From Bacteroidota bacterium (lineage in GTDB: Bacteria; Bacteroidota; Bacteroidia; B-17B0; Aurantibacillaceae): a stretch of DNA of 64,000 nt. The notes beneath the pieces are model-generated. The model was not told where the DNA came from. It saw only the letters and a program-made list of their open reading frames with translations, and ran no database searches. Both the position numbers and the translations under genes were made by a program. This document shows positions 1 to 9,936 of the stretch, piece by piece. Positions within the stretch are counted from its first letter, which is position 1; the number at the start of each line of letters is the position of its first letter. The DNA is taken from the NCBI GenBank assembly GCA_021156365.1, contig JAJNDK010000003.1, positions 62,001 through 126,000 on the forward strand, given 5' to 3'.

Positions 1-1
1 G

Positions 2-3000
2 AATGTGAACGGAAATGGTTGGGTTAGCAGTTTAACTGTAACAGCGGGACAGCACTATTATTTATTGATCAATGAGTGGTCACCCAACAACAGTACTTTC
101 TCCCTGGACTGGACAGGTACGGCAGGTATCGGTACCTCACCTCCACGAACGGAAATTGCGGGGCTTAATTATTCCAATACAACTTATTCTGTTTGTCAGA
201 ATGGGTCTGTAACTATCAATGCGGCCGGAACACTCGGAAATTATTCATGGTGGACCGCAGCATCAGGCGGTACGCAATTAGCGACCGGAGCTAATTATTC
301 GCCATCTACCGCGACCGTAGGATCAACAACTTATTACTTACAAGTGTCAACAACAAGTGGTTGTACATCAACACGTACCCCAATTCAGATCACTGTAACA
401 GCAGCTCCGACTATGACAAGCTCCGGCTCTGCATCTGTTTGTAGTGGTAATGCTGTGAACTTCAACTTAACAAGCAGTCTTGCCTCAACCTATAGCTGGA
501 CCCCTGTTGCCAATGGCAACGTTACGGGTGAAGCGAATGGTACCGGAAATGTCATCAACAATACTTTAACTTCTTCTACCGGTAACATAGAAACGGTAAT
601 ATACAGTGTGGTTCCTACTTCCACTTCAGGAAGCTGTGCAGGCACCGCTCAATCGGTAACGGTTACTGTAAATCCAAGCCCTACTGTGAATGCCATCAGC
701 AACCAATCCGTTTGTGGTGGCGCTCCTGTGACTGGTGTAACGTTTGGATCCACGCCGGCAGGTAGTACCTATACCTGGAACAATAATAATACAGGGATAG
801 GTCTGGCGGCAAGTGGGTCAACCAACATCGCCGGTTATACTGCTCCGGTTGTATCTTCCACACAGGCAGCAACAATAACAGTAACACCTTCTTTATCCGG
901 ATGTGCCGGTACAAGCTATACATTCGCTATTACGGTAAACCAGGCACCGGTTATTACGACCATGTCGAACATTACAACAGCCTGTGCGGGATCTACGGTT
1001 ACAGTTCCTAATTTTACAGTTACTCCGGCCGGATCTGTGAGCTGGACAAATAACAATACCGGTATTGGATTAGGAGCAAGCGGTAGCACCAACATCGGAA
1101 GCTTTACGGGTTCTGCAGGTACTGCAACGATCACCGTAAATGCAACTTCAGGATCCTGCTCGACGAGCACACCTACACAATTTGCTATCACTGTAAATGC
1201 GCTTCCGGTTATTACCGCGATGTCAAATATTAATGCCTGCGGTGGAAGTGCGGTTACTGTTCCTGCCTTTACGGTTACTCCTGCTACAACAGTTAACTGG
1301 AGCAACAGTAGTACAGCTACGGGTCTTGCTTCAGTGAACGGAACGGGAAGCATTCCAACCTTTACGGCGACTTCGGTTACAACAGCTACAACCAGTGTGA
1401 TCACATTGAACTCCAGTGTTTCAGGCTGTGCAGCTACGCCGCAGAACTTTACCATAACAGTGAACCCAACTCCTGTCATTAGTACAATGCCGAATGTGAG
1501 TGCATGCAGCGGCGCACCGGTTGCGGGTATTACATTCACGATTACTCCTTCTGCTACACCAAGCTGGACCAATAATAATACAGCTGTTGGTATATCAGGA
1601 AGTGGCACCACTAACATAGCAGGTTATACTGCTCCTGTAGTAGCCGTTCAAACCGTGGCAACGATGACGGTAAACGCTTCCATCGGATCCTGTAGCGCAA
1701 CTCCACGTACGTTTAACGTAACGATAAATCCTACCCCAACGATTAGTTCCATGGGTAATATCACTGCCTGTGGTAATAGCCCGGTTTCAGTTCCGGCATT
1801 TACGGTAACACCTACAACCACGGCTACCTGGACAAACAATAATACCGGAACGGGTTTAAGCTTAACCAACGGAACGGGAAACATTTCCGGATTTACTTCT
1901 GCAAATGTTGGAACCGCGACGACAAGCACAATTAGTGTGAATGCAAGTCTTTCGGGTTGTACTGCAGGTACACAATCATTTACAATTGTTGTCAATCCGG
2001 CTCCGACCATTTCGGCTGTTTCAAATATAACTGCCTGTGGAGGAACACCTGTAGCTGCAACTAATTTTATCGTCAATCCGGGTGGAAGCGCCACATGGAC
2101 CAATAATAATACCGGAACGGGAATGAATGGAAGCGGCTCCGGGAATATTCCATCTTATACTGCCCCTTCCGTGAGTTCTGCTGCTACAGGAACCGTGACC
2201 GTTAGCGCTTCTTTAGGAGCGTGTAATGCTCCTCAGATAACTTTCCAGGTAACGATAAACCCGACACCAGTAATATCATCCATGTCGAATATTACGGCCT
2301 GCGGTAATACAGCTGTTTCAGTTCCTGCATTTACAGTTACTCCTTCTATGTCTGCTTCGTGGACGAATAATAATACAGGTACCGGTTTGGCTCTGGGTAG
2401 CGGAACAGGTAATATCAGTGGATTCACTTCTGCCAACGTTACTTCTTCCGTAACAGGTACGATAACGGTAAATGCTTCTGCAGCCGGTTGTAATGCTAAT
2501 CCTCAATCATTCAATATCACGGTTGATCCTACGCCTTCGATAGCCGCTGTTTCCAATCAAACGGTTTGTTCGGGCGCTACGGTGAATGCAGTCTCTTTCA
2601 GCACAACTCCTTCTTCGGGTGTAGGTATCAACTGGATCAATTCCAATCCTTCGATAGGTTTGGCAGGCTCCGGGTCTTCCAGTCCGATCAATGGTTTCGT
2701 TGCTTCAACAGTGGTCACACAACAACAAGGTATTATCACAGCAACTCCTACTTTAGGTTCCTGTGTAGGTTCAGTTCGTACATATACTGTAACAGTTAAC
2801 CCGAATCCTTCTATCACCTCAACAGGAACGGTTGCACCGTCCAATTGCGGAGCTTCTACAGGTTCTATCACAGGTGTAACAGCAACCGGCGCTCCTACAC
2901 TTTCTTATTCATGGAACAGTGGGACAGCACAGCCTACTCCTGATATCACCAACGTTCCTGCAGGTCCTTATAACCTTGTAGTAACGGATGGAAATGGTTG

Positions 3001-5986
3001 TACTACCAGCTCAGCATTCTCTATTGGAAATCCTGGTGCTCCTACAGCTCCTACATTAAGTATCAACAACGCTGCTATCTGTGAGGGTGGTTCCACAACT
3101 CTATTCATCAATAGCCCTGTAGGCGGGACCGTATATAACTGGACAGGACCTACCGGATCTTTGGGTGCAGGAACATCTATTAATGTTACAAACGCAACTT
3201 TGGCTGACGGAGGAAATTATACAGCTTCTGCTACTGCAGCAGGATGTACAGGTGCACAGTCGGCAGCTACCGTATTAACAGTAAATGCAAACCCGATACC
3301 TCAGATCACTCCAACATCTTCTTCATTCTGTTCCGATGCAGTCATCGTTATCAGCGCTGCTACTTCCAACCCTGGTGGTACTGCAACGATCCCTGCAAAC
3401 GGATACCAGTGGACATTAGGCGGGTCTCCTATTCCGGGAGCAACTTCTTCAACGTATACTGCAACAGTTGCGGGTACATATGGGTTAACCATTACCAACT
3501 CAAACGGATGTTCTGCCAGCGCATCTACGACTACTGCCCTGAGCACTTATTCAGAGCCTGTTCTCAGCGCGGGAACTGCTACGATCTCCAATTCAAATTG
3601 TGTTACACCAAGCGGAAGTGTTGCGGGTGTTGGCATTTCCGGCGGAACTGCAGGATATACCTATACCTGGTATAATGCTTCTTCTACCGTGATCTCTTCT
3701 TCTACTACAACAGCTGATATCGATTCTATTGCAGCCGGAAACTATACGTTAATTGTAGTTGATGCCAATGGATGTAATGATACGATCACTGCGGCTATTA
3801 ACAATAACAACGCACCAGGCGCTCCTACTGTGAACGGAACAAATCCTTCCAATTGCACAGGAAGTCCGATAAGCCCGATCACTATGACAGGCTCAGGTGG
3901 AACGATCACCTGGTATGCCGATGCAGGCCTCACAAGTGTTGTGAGTACGTCTAACCCATATACACCAACAACGACTACCACACATACATTATATGTAACA
4001 GAAACAGTCACCGGATGTGAGAGTGCTTCCACACAGGTGGTTGTGACGGTGAATCCTACGCCTGCTGCTCCTACAGCAACGGGAGCTTCCTATTGTACAG
4101 GCCAGACAGTGGCTGATTTAACGGCTGCCGGAACAGGAGGAACGATCAACTGGTACAGCGACGCAGGTTTAACAAGCGTTGTTGGAACAGGTTCTCCTTT
4201 TGCTTCTGGTGTAACGAGCACTACCGTATACTATGTAGCTGAAACAGCGCTGGGTTGTACAGGCGCAGCTACTCCTGTAACGATCAATATCAATACACCT
4301 CCGAACATTAACGTAACAACGATCAATATCGACTCCGCGTCCTGCGGTGGTGTAACTGACGGTAATATTACCGGAATAGTAGTGGGTGGAACACCTACTT
4401 TCACATATGTCTGGTCAAACGCCGGAGGAACTGTAAGCAGTTCTACAAGCACACCTAATTTAGTGAACCAGGCTGCAGGTACTTATACGCTTACCGTAAC
4501 GGACGGAAATACCTGTACCTCTTCTTTTGGACCGGTAACTCTCGTTTCCACATCTGTGCCTCCGACTCCTGTATTTGTTACAACAAGTGATACGGTTTAT
4601 TGTACCGGTGATGCAGTAACTGCTTTAACAGCCAACGCAAGTTCAGGTAACGTGTTCTGGTATTCGGATGCGGGCCTTACCAATCAGATCGGTGCAGGAA
4701 GTACATTCACTCCGACAGGTATCACTTCTAACACTACCATTTATGTAGTAGCCAATAACAGCAGCTGTCTAAGCTCCGCTGTTCCGGTTAGCATCACATT
4801 CAACCCACTGCCTTCTGTAGGAGCTAACAGCCCGAGTACATGTGCAGGCGGATCTGTAACACTGAACGGTACAGGTGCTGCGACATACTCATGGGACGGT
4901 GGCGTTACGAACGGTGTGGCATTCACTCCTGGTTCAAGTGGTAACTATATTGTAACAGGAACAGATGTTAACGGTTGTGTAAATACAGCTACAGTAAGTG
5001 TAACAATAAATACGGCTCCTACTGTGGGCGCTACACAAGGTAGTACTGCAGCTACCTGTGCAGGAGGAACAGTTACACTGAACGGAACAGGAGCATCTAC
5101 TTACACATGGAATAATGGTGTTACAAATGGTGTTGCATTCACTCCTGCAGCAAGCGGTAATTATATTGTGACAGGAACTGACGGAAACGGCTGTACCAAT
5201 ACCTTCACAGTTGCAGTTACAGTAAATACGATCCCTACAGTAGATGCAGGAGCAACAACTGAAACGATTCCTTGCGGAAGTACAAACTTTGTACTGCCTG
5301 CAGCAACAACCAGCGCTGCTTCTCCTGTATATGCATGGTCAGGACCGAATGTGGTAGCGAACGGAACAACGGCTACTCCTACGATCGGTGCAGCGGGTGT
5401 GTACATCGTGTTGATCACAGATGGTGTAACAGGCTGCTCGGCACAGGATCAGATCACTGTGGTAAGCAATACGGTAGTAGCAGATTTTACGCAGGATGTG
5501 ACTACCGGTTTCAGCCCGCTTACAGTTAGCTTCACTAATCAAAGTGTAGGTGCAACTACTTATGGCTGGACCTTTGGTGATGGAAACAGCACATCTGCTA
5601 CACACCCAAGTAATACGTTTACGGGAATGGGTACCTACCAGGTAGTATTGTATGCATTCTCTAATGGTTGCCAGGACAGTGCTTCTGTAACGATCATCGT
5701 AAATGATAATTCTTCGATCATTATCCCGAATATCTTCTCTCCAAATGGTGATGATATAAATGATGTATTAACGATCGAAAGCACCGGTATCGAAGAAATG
5801 AATATCGATATCTTCAATCGCTGGGGCCAAAAAGTATTCGTGATCTCCGGACCGGGGCAAACCTGGGATGGTAAGCTTGCGAACGGAACAGATGCTGCGG
5901 AAGGAACTTATTTCTATATCCTGAGAGCGGTTGGTTACGATAAAAAAGAATATGAACAACAAGGTCCGGTGATGCTCGTTAAGTAA
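2..5986 (+). CDS. Giant Ig-repeat surface adhesin with PKD and CHU_C-type T9SS C-terminus (5' end missing)
   Basis: The frame is open to the window edge, so the N-terminus and signal peptide are missing; the first possible start (GTG at 5) is probably internal. About 1,990 residues are visible. From about residue 130 to 930 there are roughly nine Ig-like repeats of 80-90 residues, each with a Cys near the start (ACGG or ACGN), a WTNNNTG core and an ITVNPTP linker. Degenerate GC-rich Ig/SprB-like repeats follow. A PKD domain (YGWTFGDGN) lies near 1825-1900. The last 90 residues (PNIFSPNGDDINDVL, then FNRWGQKVF) are the gliding-motility-associated CHU_C domain that in this family directs T9SS export and surface anchoring. 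Composition is rich in Thr, Ser, Gly and Asn. It is probably an adhesin or a cell-surface filament; the ligand is unknown. Confidence 0.9.
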   Translation, partial: NVNGNGWVSSLTVTAGQHYYLLINEWSPNNSTFSLDWTGTAGIGTSPPRTEIAGLNYSNTTYSVCQNGSVTINAAGTLGNYSWWTAASGGTQLATGANYSPSTATVGSTTYYLQVSTTSGCTSTRTPIQITVTAAPTMTSSGSASVCSGNAVNFNLTSSLASTYSWTPVANGNVTGEANGTGNVINNTLTSSTGNIETVIYSVVPTSTSGSCAGTAQSVTVTVNPSPTVNAISNQSVCGGAPVTGVTFGSTPAGSTYTWNNNNTGIGLAASGSTNIAGYTAPVVSSTQAATITVTPSLSGCAGTSYTFAITVNQAPVITTMSNITTACAGSTVTVPNFTVTPAGSVSWTNNNTGIGLGASGSTNIGSFTGSAGTATITVNATSGSCSTSTPTQFAITVNALPVITAMSNINACGGSAVTVPAFTVTPATTVNWSNSSTATGLASVNGTGSIPTFTATSVTTATTSVITLNSSVSGCAATPQNFTITVNPTPVISTMPNVSACSGAPVAGITFTITPSATPSWTNNNTAVGISGSGTTNIAGYTAPVVAVQTVATMTVNASIGSCSATPRTFNVTINPTPTISSMGNITACGNSPVSVPAFTVTPTTTATWTNNNTGTGLSLTNGTGNISGFTSANVGTATTSTISVNASLSGCTAGTQSFTIVVNPAPTISAVSNITACGGTPVAATNFIVNPGGSATWTNNNTGTGMNGSGSGNIPSYTAPSVSSAATGTVTVSASLGACNAPQITFQVTINPTPVISSMSNITACGNTAVSVPAFTVTPSMSASWTNNNTGTGLALGSGTGNISGFTSANVTSSVTGTITVNASAAGCNANPQSFNITVDPTPSIAAVSNQTVCSGATVNAVSFSTTPSSGVGINWINSNPSIGLAGSGSSSPINGFVASTVVTQQQGIITATPTLGSCVGSVRTYTVTVNPNPSITSTGTVAPSNCGASTGSITGVTATGAPTLSYSWNSGTAQPTPDITNVPAGPYNLVVTDGNGCTTSSAFSIGNPGAPTAPTLSINNAAICEGGSTTLFINSPVGGTVYNWTGPTGSLGAGTSINVTNATLADGGNYTASATAAGCTGAQSAATVLTVNANPIPQITPTSSSFCSDAVIVISAATSNPGGTATIPANGYQWTLGGSPIPGATSSTYTATVAGTYGLTITNSNGCSASASTTTALSTYSEPVLSAGTATISNSNCVTPSGSVAGVGISGGTAGYTYTWYNASSTVISSSTTTADIDSIAAGNYTLIVVDANGCNDTITAAINNNNAPGAPTVNGTNPSNCTGSPISPITMTGSGGTITWYADAGLTSVVSTSNPYTPTTTTTHTLYVTETVTGCESASTQVVVTVNPTPAAPTATGASYCTGQTVADLTAAGTGGTINWYSDAGLTSVVGTGSPFASGVTSTTVYYVAETALGCTGAATPVTININTPPNINVTTINIDSASCGGVTDGNITGIVVGGTPTFTYVWSNAGGTVSSSTSTPNLVNQAAGTYTLTVTDGNTCTSSFGPVTLVSTSVPPTPVFVTTSDTVYCTGDAVTALTANASSGNVFWYSDAGLTNQIGAGSTFTPTGITSNTTIYVVANNSSCLSSAVPVSITFNPLPSVGANSPSTCAGGSVTLNGTGAATYSWDGGVTNGVAFTPGSSGNYIVTGTDVNGCVNTATVSVTINTAPTVGATQGSTAATCAGGTVTLNGTGASTYTWNNGVTNGVAFTPAASGNYIVTGTDGNGCTNTFTVAVTVNTIPTVDAGATTETIPCGSTNFVLPAATTSAASPVYAWSGPNVVANGTTATPTIGAAGVYIVLITDGVTGCSAQDQITVVSNTVVADFTQDVTTGFSPLTVSFTNQSVGATTYGWTFGDGNSTSATHPSNTFTGMGTYQVVLYAFSNGCQDSASVTIIVNDNSSIIIPNIFSPNGDDINDVLTIESTGIEEMNIDIFNRWGQKVFVISGPGQTWDGKLANGTDAAEGTYFYILRAVGYDKKEYEQQGPVMLVK

Positions 5987-6018
5987 GCATAAGCAGACCT
6001 TTCAATAAAAACAAAAAA

Positions 6019-6051
6019 GCCCCCTGACGATCCCGTTAGGGGGCTTTTTTT
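6019..6051. terminator. Bidirectional rho-independent terminator
   Basis: An 11-bp stem (6019-6029 with 6034-6044, one G-T pair) has a 4-nt loop. It is flanked by an A run on the left and a T run on the right, so it can end both the adhesin gene and the converging acyl-CoA reductase gene. Confidence 0.9.
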
Positions 6052-6070
6052 ATACTACAAATTCTACTCT

Positions 6071-7120
6071 TTACAGGGTGTTGAGAAATGCGATCACGTC
6101 TACACCATCTGCATAATCAAAGAATCCGGGGCACTGGCTCTGTCCGAAACCGATCGTGCTTACTTTTTCGAATGGTGCTTTGGAAACGATGCATTGCAAT
6201 TGCTCCGAATGAGCAAGCAGAAATTTTTCCACTTCGGGCAGCGAAGTATACGTGTCGTAGAGGATCACACCCACGGGAGAAGACAGACTCTCGGTATCCT
6301 GTTTGATCACTACGAAATTATTGTCCAGGAATTTTTGTTGTGTCATCAGGTAAATAGCACGATTGTACTCGTAATTGTTGCCATACTTTTTATTATCGAT
6401 GACTGCACCGAAGGAAAAAATACTTTCGAAAAAACCGTCCATAACATAACCTTCGGGCACGAACAGCTTGGACACATTTCTGCAGCCCAAACCATAATAA
6501 TCAAATACATCATGTCCCAGGGCTGCCAGCTCTCCGGTAGTTTCAGTACCCGTCAGAACGGCTACCGAATTCCGGTTCTTCCGGATGATATGCGGGTATT
6601 TACCAAAATAATAATTGAAATAGCCGGCGGAGTTATTACTTCCCGTTGCAATAACAGCATCAAAATTACTGAGCCTGTTTTCGGCATAAGCGATCTGATC
6701 TGCAAAACCGGGTTCTATCTTCAGCAGGATCTCCATCAAAAAGGGGATCAGGATCGTATCATCCGAAGAAAGCTTGATCAATGCCTTGTGTCCGCATAAC
6801 AATACGCAGAGAAGGTCATGGAACCCAACGGCCGGAATATTACCTGCCATGATCAGGGCAATTGTTTTTGCCTGCTGATCTTTGTTTGTTTTTTTCAGAG
6901 CTTTTTCCAGTTGTGCCGGCTCCAGTATTTGCGTAATGCCTGTTAGTGCGAGGCGTGTGTTTTCCTCAGTGAACCATCCGTTATACAAAAAAGCATCATG
7001 GATCTTTGCGTTCAGCACATCAAAGGTATCGTTCATTACATGGGCCTTATTTCCGCTCAGGTAATCGTTGAGGTAATCACGTAATTGAACAAAGGAGTTC
7101 AGTCGCTGTTTAGGACTCAT
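6071..7120 (-). CDS. LuxC-like acyl-CoA reductase
   Basis: This 349-residue protein matches the Bacteroidota branch of the LuxC/acyl-CoA reductase family in the aldehyde dehydrogenase fold. These enzymes reduce acyl-CoA or acyl thioesters to aldehydes with NAD(P)H. Visible landmarks are MAGNIPAVGFHD at about 91-102, ATGSNNSAG around 158-166 and YGLGCRNVSKLF at about 209-220, where Cys213 is the probable catalytic nucleophile. No luxAB, luxD or luxE lies nearby, so bioluminescence is not implied. The gene is divergent from a ferredoxin gene with about 118 bp between them. Substrate is unknown; a role in wax, alkane or quinone-side aldehyde chemistry would be a guess. Confidence 0.8.
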   Translation of the reverse strand: MSPKQRLNSFVQLRDYLNDYLSGNKAHVMNDTFDVLNAKIHDAFLYNGWFTEENTRLALTGITQILEPAQLEKALKKTNKDQQAKTIALIMAGNIPAVGFHDLLCVLLCGHKALIKLSSDDTILIPFLMEILLKIEPGFADQIAYAENRLSNFDAVIATGSNNSAGYFNYYFGKYPHIIRKNRNSVAVLTGTETTGELAALGHDVFDYYGLGCRNVSKLFVPEGYVMDGFFESIFSFGAVIDNKKYGNNYEYNRAIYLMTQQKFLDNNFVVIKQDTESLSSPVGVILYDTYTSLPEVEKFLLAHSEQLQCIVSKAPFEKVSTIGFGQSQCPGFFDYADGVDVIAFLNTL

Positions 7121-7201
7121 TTTTATCTTTAATTAAGAAAAATTGGACAATCACCGGATCGTAAAAACATACAAATCAGGGAATTTATGCCTGTTTCTTT
7201 G

Positions 7202-7209
7202 TATATTTG
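7202..7209 (+). promoter_or_regulatory. Bacteroidota -7 promoter element for the ferredoxin gene
   Basis: TATATTTG fits TAnnTTTG and ends 29 nt before the ATG at 7239. No clear -33 TTTG is seen. Confidence 0.6.
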
Positions 7210-7238
7210 CACAAAATTTCGACAAAAGTAGCGTAAAA

Positions 7239-7589
7239 ATGGCAATTATAATTACAGATGAATGTATAAACTGCGGAGCGTGTGAGCCTGAATGCCCTAA
7301 TAATGCAATTTATGAAGGTGGAGCAGAATGGCGTTTTTCTGACGGAACCACCCTGCAGGGGCCATTCCAAGGGAAAAACAGCGGTCTGGATGTGGATGCT
7401 GCAGAACCGCAAACGCCGGTATCAATGGATCTGTATTATATTGTTGCCGATAAATGCACGGAATGTGTAGGTTTTCACGATGAGCCCCAGTGTGCAGCTG
7501 TTTGCCCGGTAGATTGTTGTGTGGACGATCCGGATAACAGGGAAACGAAAGAGGACTTGCTGGAGAAAAAAGCAAGCATGCATCTTTGA
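7239..7589 (+). CDS. 2[4Fe-4S] ferredoxin
   Basis: This 116-residue ferredoxin carries two [4Fe-4S] binding sites. The first is C9-x2-C12-x2-C15-x3-C19 ([11 protein letters not shown]); the second spans CTEC to [10 protein letters not shown] with an insertion between its first cysteines, as in the Bacteroidota/Azotobacter type I family. I chose the ATG at 7239 because the family begins with MAIIIT directly before the first cluster and a -7 promoter box lies just upstream; a longer reading from 7143 would start before the promoter. It is divergent from the acyl-CoA reductase, a pairing that could reflect shared redox metabolism, though this is inference. It transfers low-potential electrons in the cytoplasm. 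Confidence 0.9.
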   Translation: MAIIITDECINCGACEPECPNNAIYEGGAEWRFSDGTTLQGPFQGKNSGLDVDAAEPQTPVSMDLYYIVADKCTECVGFHDEPQCAAVCPVDCCVDDPDNRETKEDLLEKKASMHL

Positions 7590-7597
7590 TCTGAAAC

Positions 7598-7963
7598 TTA
7601 TTTCCAGAATTTCCAATCCCATTTATATTCTTTAAAACCGAGGTAAACACCATTTGCTTCCGTTTTTAACGGATAGGTGCGTCCTGCATCCGCTACACCG
7701 CTTAATGCTCTTCCTGTTTCAAGACTGAAATGATAACGATGCAGGGGACAGACAATACTGTTGTGCTCATCGTTGCAATAACCAAAACTAAGGGAGGCTC
7801 CATTATGCGGGCACTTGTCCTGGATGGCAAAAACACCTTTGGAAGTATGTGCCAGGCAGATCTTTTTGCCTTCTACTACGATCGTATTGATCTTCGAGCG
7901 GGGCACAAATTTTTCCAGGGCTTCCGGATGATCAAATATTTTTACCCAGCGGATCTCCTCCAT
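7598..7963 (-). CDS. Rieske [2Fe-2S] ferredoxin-like protein
   Basis: This 121-residue single-domain Rieske protein has the two cluster motifs C51-P-H53 and C72-P-L-H75, which supply two Cys and two His ligands. There is no signal peptide or membrane anchor, so it is a soluble cytoplasmic type similar to NirD or dioxygenase ferredoxins. Its start overlaps the 3' end of the upstream rhomboid gene by 32 bp, so the two are very likely co-transcribed. It converges on the ferredoxin gene with an 8-bp gap. The redox partner cannot be told from the context. Confidence 0.85.
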   Translation of the reverse strand: MEEIRWVKIFDHPEALEKFVPRSKINTIVVEGKKICLAHTSKGVFAIQDKCPHNGASLSFGYCNDEHNSIVCPLHRYHFSLETGRALSGVADAGRTYPLKTEANGVYLGFKEYKWDWKFWK

Positions 7964-8765
7964 CGTTTTCTTTTTTGGGAAGGTAAGTATAATTCACCGT
8001 AAACGGATTATCAGAAGTGTTCCTGTAGACCTCTGCATCTTTTTCTTCTCCCGTGTTTTTTTTCAGTGGATTCCCGTTCTCGTCTACCAGCCAGTAGGGA
8101 TTGGATTCGTCCACATCGGTATCGTTGTTCACATCCCATGAGTACTCGGGTTTTTGTATTCCCTGTTTTTTATACAACCAGGCCAGCGAAGTGCCAACCA
8201 AAAAACCGAACAGATGGCCTTCCCACGAAACATTGTCTCTTTTACCGATAATATGGATGGCGCGCTGAAATTCGACCGGGAAGATCCCCCAGATCACCGT
8301 ACCGTATAGGAATGTGACAAGCAGGGAAACACCGAACAACATCCTGTTCTTACGAATAATACCTGAAAAGAAAAGAAAACCTGCGAGGCCGTATACCACA
8401 CCACTTGCCCCGATATGATAAGAAGTGTGTTCTCCGCGCAGCAGGTCGCTTAGCAGCCACACCAAAGCCGAAGAGCCAAAATAGATGATGAAAAAAACTT
8501 TGTAGGCGATCTCTTTGTAATAATAAAAAAGCATGGTTCCCAAAATCAACATCGGAAACGTATTGGAAAGTATGTGACGGAGATCGGCATGCAGAATTGG
8601 CGTAAAAAGAATACCGGAGAGGCCGCTTAAGCTCATTGGTGTCAGGCCGAAACGGTAGAGTGAGAGTTTGTATTGCTGATCGTAATAAAACACAGCCCAT
8701 GTAACAAGGAGGAACAAAAGCGGGAACAGGCTGCTGTTTATAAACGTATGATTTTTAGTATTCAT
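7932..8765 (-). CDS. Rhomboid family intramembrane serine protease
   Basis: The 277-residue membrane protein has about six hydrophobic helices in residues 10-195 and a hydrophilic C-terminal tail. The catalytic dyad is visible as Ser121 in GASGVVYG and His184 in WEGHLFGF; His64 and Asn68 in DLRHILSN match the oxyanion-hole helix 2 motif. Rhomboids cleave transmembrane segments of substrates inside the membrane. The tail from about 200 to 277 is polar and low in complexity. The 3' end overlaps the Rieske gene, so the two form a small operon. The substrate is unknown. Confidence 0.88.
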   Translation of the reverse strand: MNTKNHTFINSSLFPLLFLLVTWAVFYYDQQYKLSLYRFGLTPMSLSGLSGILFTPILHADLRHILSNTFPMLILGTMLFYYYKEIAYKVFFIIYFGSSALVWLLSDLLRGEHTSYHIGASGVVYGLAGFLFFSGIIRKNRMLFGVSLLVTFLYGTVIWGIFPVEFQRAIHIIGKRDNVSWEGHLFGFLVGTSLAWLYKKQGIQKPEYSWDVNNDTDVDESNPYWLVDENGNPLKKNTGEEKDAEVYRNTSDNPFTVNYTYLPKKENDGGDPLGKNI

Positions 8766-8872
8766 TGCCTCCCTGGTAACAAATAATGTGCAAGTATGAA
8801 ATTACGTACAATTTGGCAGGCCCACCGGAAATAATTGTTTGTCCGGTCGTTTTATTTTATAAATTCGTGAAT

Positions 8873-9904
8873 ATGAAGGAAAATACAAAGAAGCCATCGA
8901 TCGATGATATAGCCAAGAGCCTGGGAGTTTCTAAAACTCTCGTTTCTATGGTTATTAATAATAAAACCGAGAAGTATGGCATAAGTGAGAAAACCAGGAA
9001 AAGGGTAGAGGAGAAGATAGCAGAGCTTGGTTTTATGCCAAATAAAGCGGCAAGAAGGCTCCGGACAGGCAAATCCTTTTTGATCGGTGTGATCGTCCCT
9101 GATATCTCCAATCCTTTTTATTCGAAGATCATCCGCATCATTGAAGACAAGGCCCAGCTGGATGGATACAATCCTATGATCTGCAGCTCTGATGAAGACT
9201 CAGAAAAAGAGCTGAACCTGATCAAAATGCTGATGGATTCACAACAGGTGGATGGCTTGATCCTTAGCTCCACGCTTGACAATGCAGCCAAACTGGATTT
9301 CATTACCAAAAGAGGTTTTCCCTGCGTGCTGATCGACCGGGTGCTGTCGGGTTCCAACATGCCCTCCGTAAGTGTGGATAATGAGCAGGCTGCTTATACG
9401 GCTACCGAATCGATGATAAAGTCAGGTTGCAAAACTATCGCTCTTTTAACGATATCTCCCGGTTATATAAGTACGATAAAAGAACGGAAGCAGGGTTTTG
9501 CAAGGGCACTGGAAGTGCACGGATTATCTTTCACGGAGAAAAATGTGATTGAGATCCCTTTCCAGGATATTAAGAACTCGGTGTATGAGAACCTGGATAC
9601 CTTGCTAAAAAAAAACAAGATCGACGGGCTTTTTGCCGCCAATAATAACATCGCGCTTGCCTGCATGGAGTATTTCAGCGAAAAGAAACTGAAAGTGCCG
9701 GAGCAGCTAAAATTTATCAGTTTTGATGATATCGATGTGTTCCGTTTTTCGGCTCCTACTATCTCTGCGGTGGAACAACCGGTGGAAGAGATCGGTTCCT
9801 GGTCCTTTAAAGTATTGAAGGATCTGCTCGAAAACGGTACAAATGCCCCGAACAAAGCGAAAATATCCCTGCCAACCCGTTTCATTAAAAGAAAGTCCGG
9901 GTAA
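8873..9904 (+). CDS. LacI-family transcriptional regulator
   Basis: This 343-residue protein has an N-terminal LacI helix-turn-helix (SIDDIAKSLGVSKTLVSMV, about 9-27), a hinge near 50-60, and a periplasmic-binding-protein-like effector domain (IGVIVPDISNPFYSKI onward). The ATG at 8873 sets the helix-turn-helix at the usual distance from the N-terminus; the longer frame from 8786 adds a non-homologous leader. A weak -7-like TAAATTCG lies at 8860-8867. LacI members normally repress sugar-uptake genes and respond to a sugar. No sugar-use genes are adjacent, so the target is unknown. Inverted repeats just downstream (9937-9971 and 9968/10032) are possible operators. Confidence 0.88.
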   Translation: MKENTKKPSIDDIAKSLGVSKTLVSMVINNKTEKYGISEKTRKRVEEKIAELGFMPNKAARRLRTGKSFLIGVIVPDISNPFYSKIIRIIEDKAQLDGYNPMICSSDEDSEKELNLIKMLMDSQQVDGLILSSTLDNAAKLDFITKRGFPCVLIDRVLSGSNMPSVSVDNEQAAYTATESMIKSGCKTIALLTISPGYISTIKERKQGFARALEVHGLSFTEKNVIEIPFQDIKNSVYENLDTLLKKNKIDGLFAANNNIALACMEYFSEKKLKVPEQLKFISFDDIDVFRFSAPTISAVEQPVEEIGSWSFKVLKDLLENGTNAPNKAKISLPTRFIKRKSG

Positions 9905-9936
9905 AACCTGCCATTTCAATTTAATGCCAGCTCCAG

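Noticed and set aside
916-2103. Long minus-strand frames (233 and 151 codons) inside the adhesin gene
   Set aside because: They mirror the repeat gene's codon bias, are full of Val, Pro and Ala, have no promoter or homologue-like motif, and repeat in register with the Ig units.
700-2560. Regularly spaced near-repeats that could suggest a CRISPR-like array
   Set aside because: The spacing is that of protein repeat units (about 250-270 bp), the sequence is coding throughout, and no short direct repeats with unique spacers of about 30 bp are present.
6194-6799. 201-codon plus-strand frame
   Set aside because: It is antisense to the well-supported acyl-CoA reductase gene and shows no domain.
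6071-7120. Bioluminescence assignment from the LuxC-like gene
   Set aside because: No luxA, luxB, luxD or luxE genes lie nearby; only the reductase family fits.
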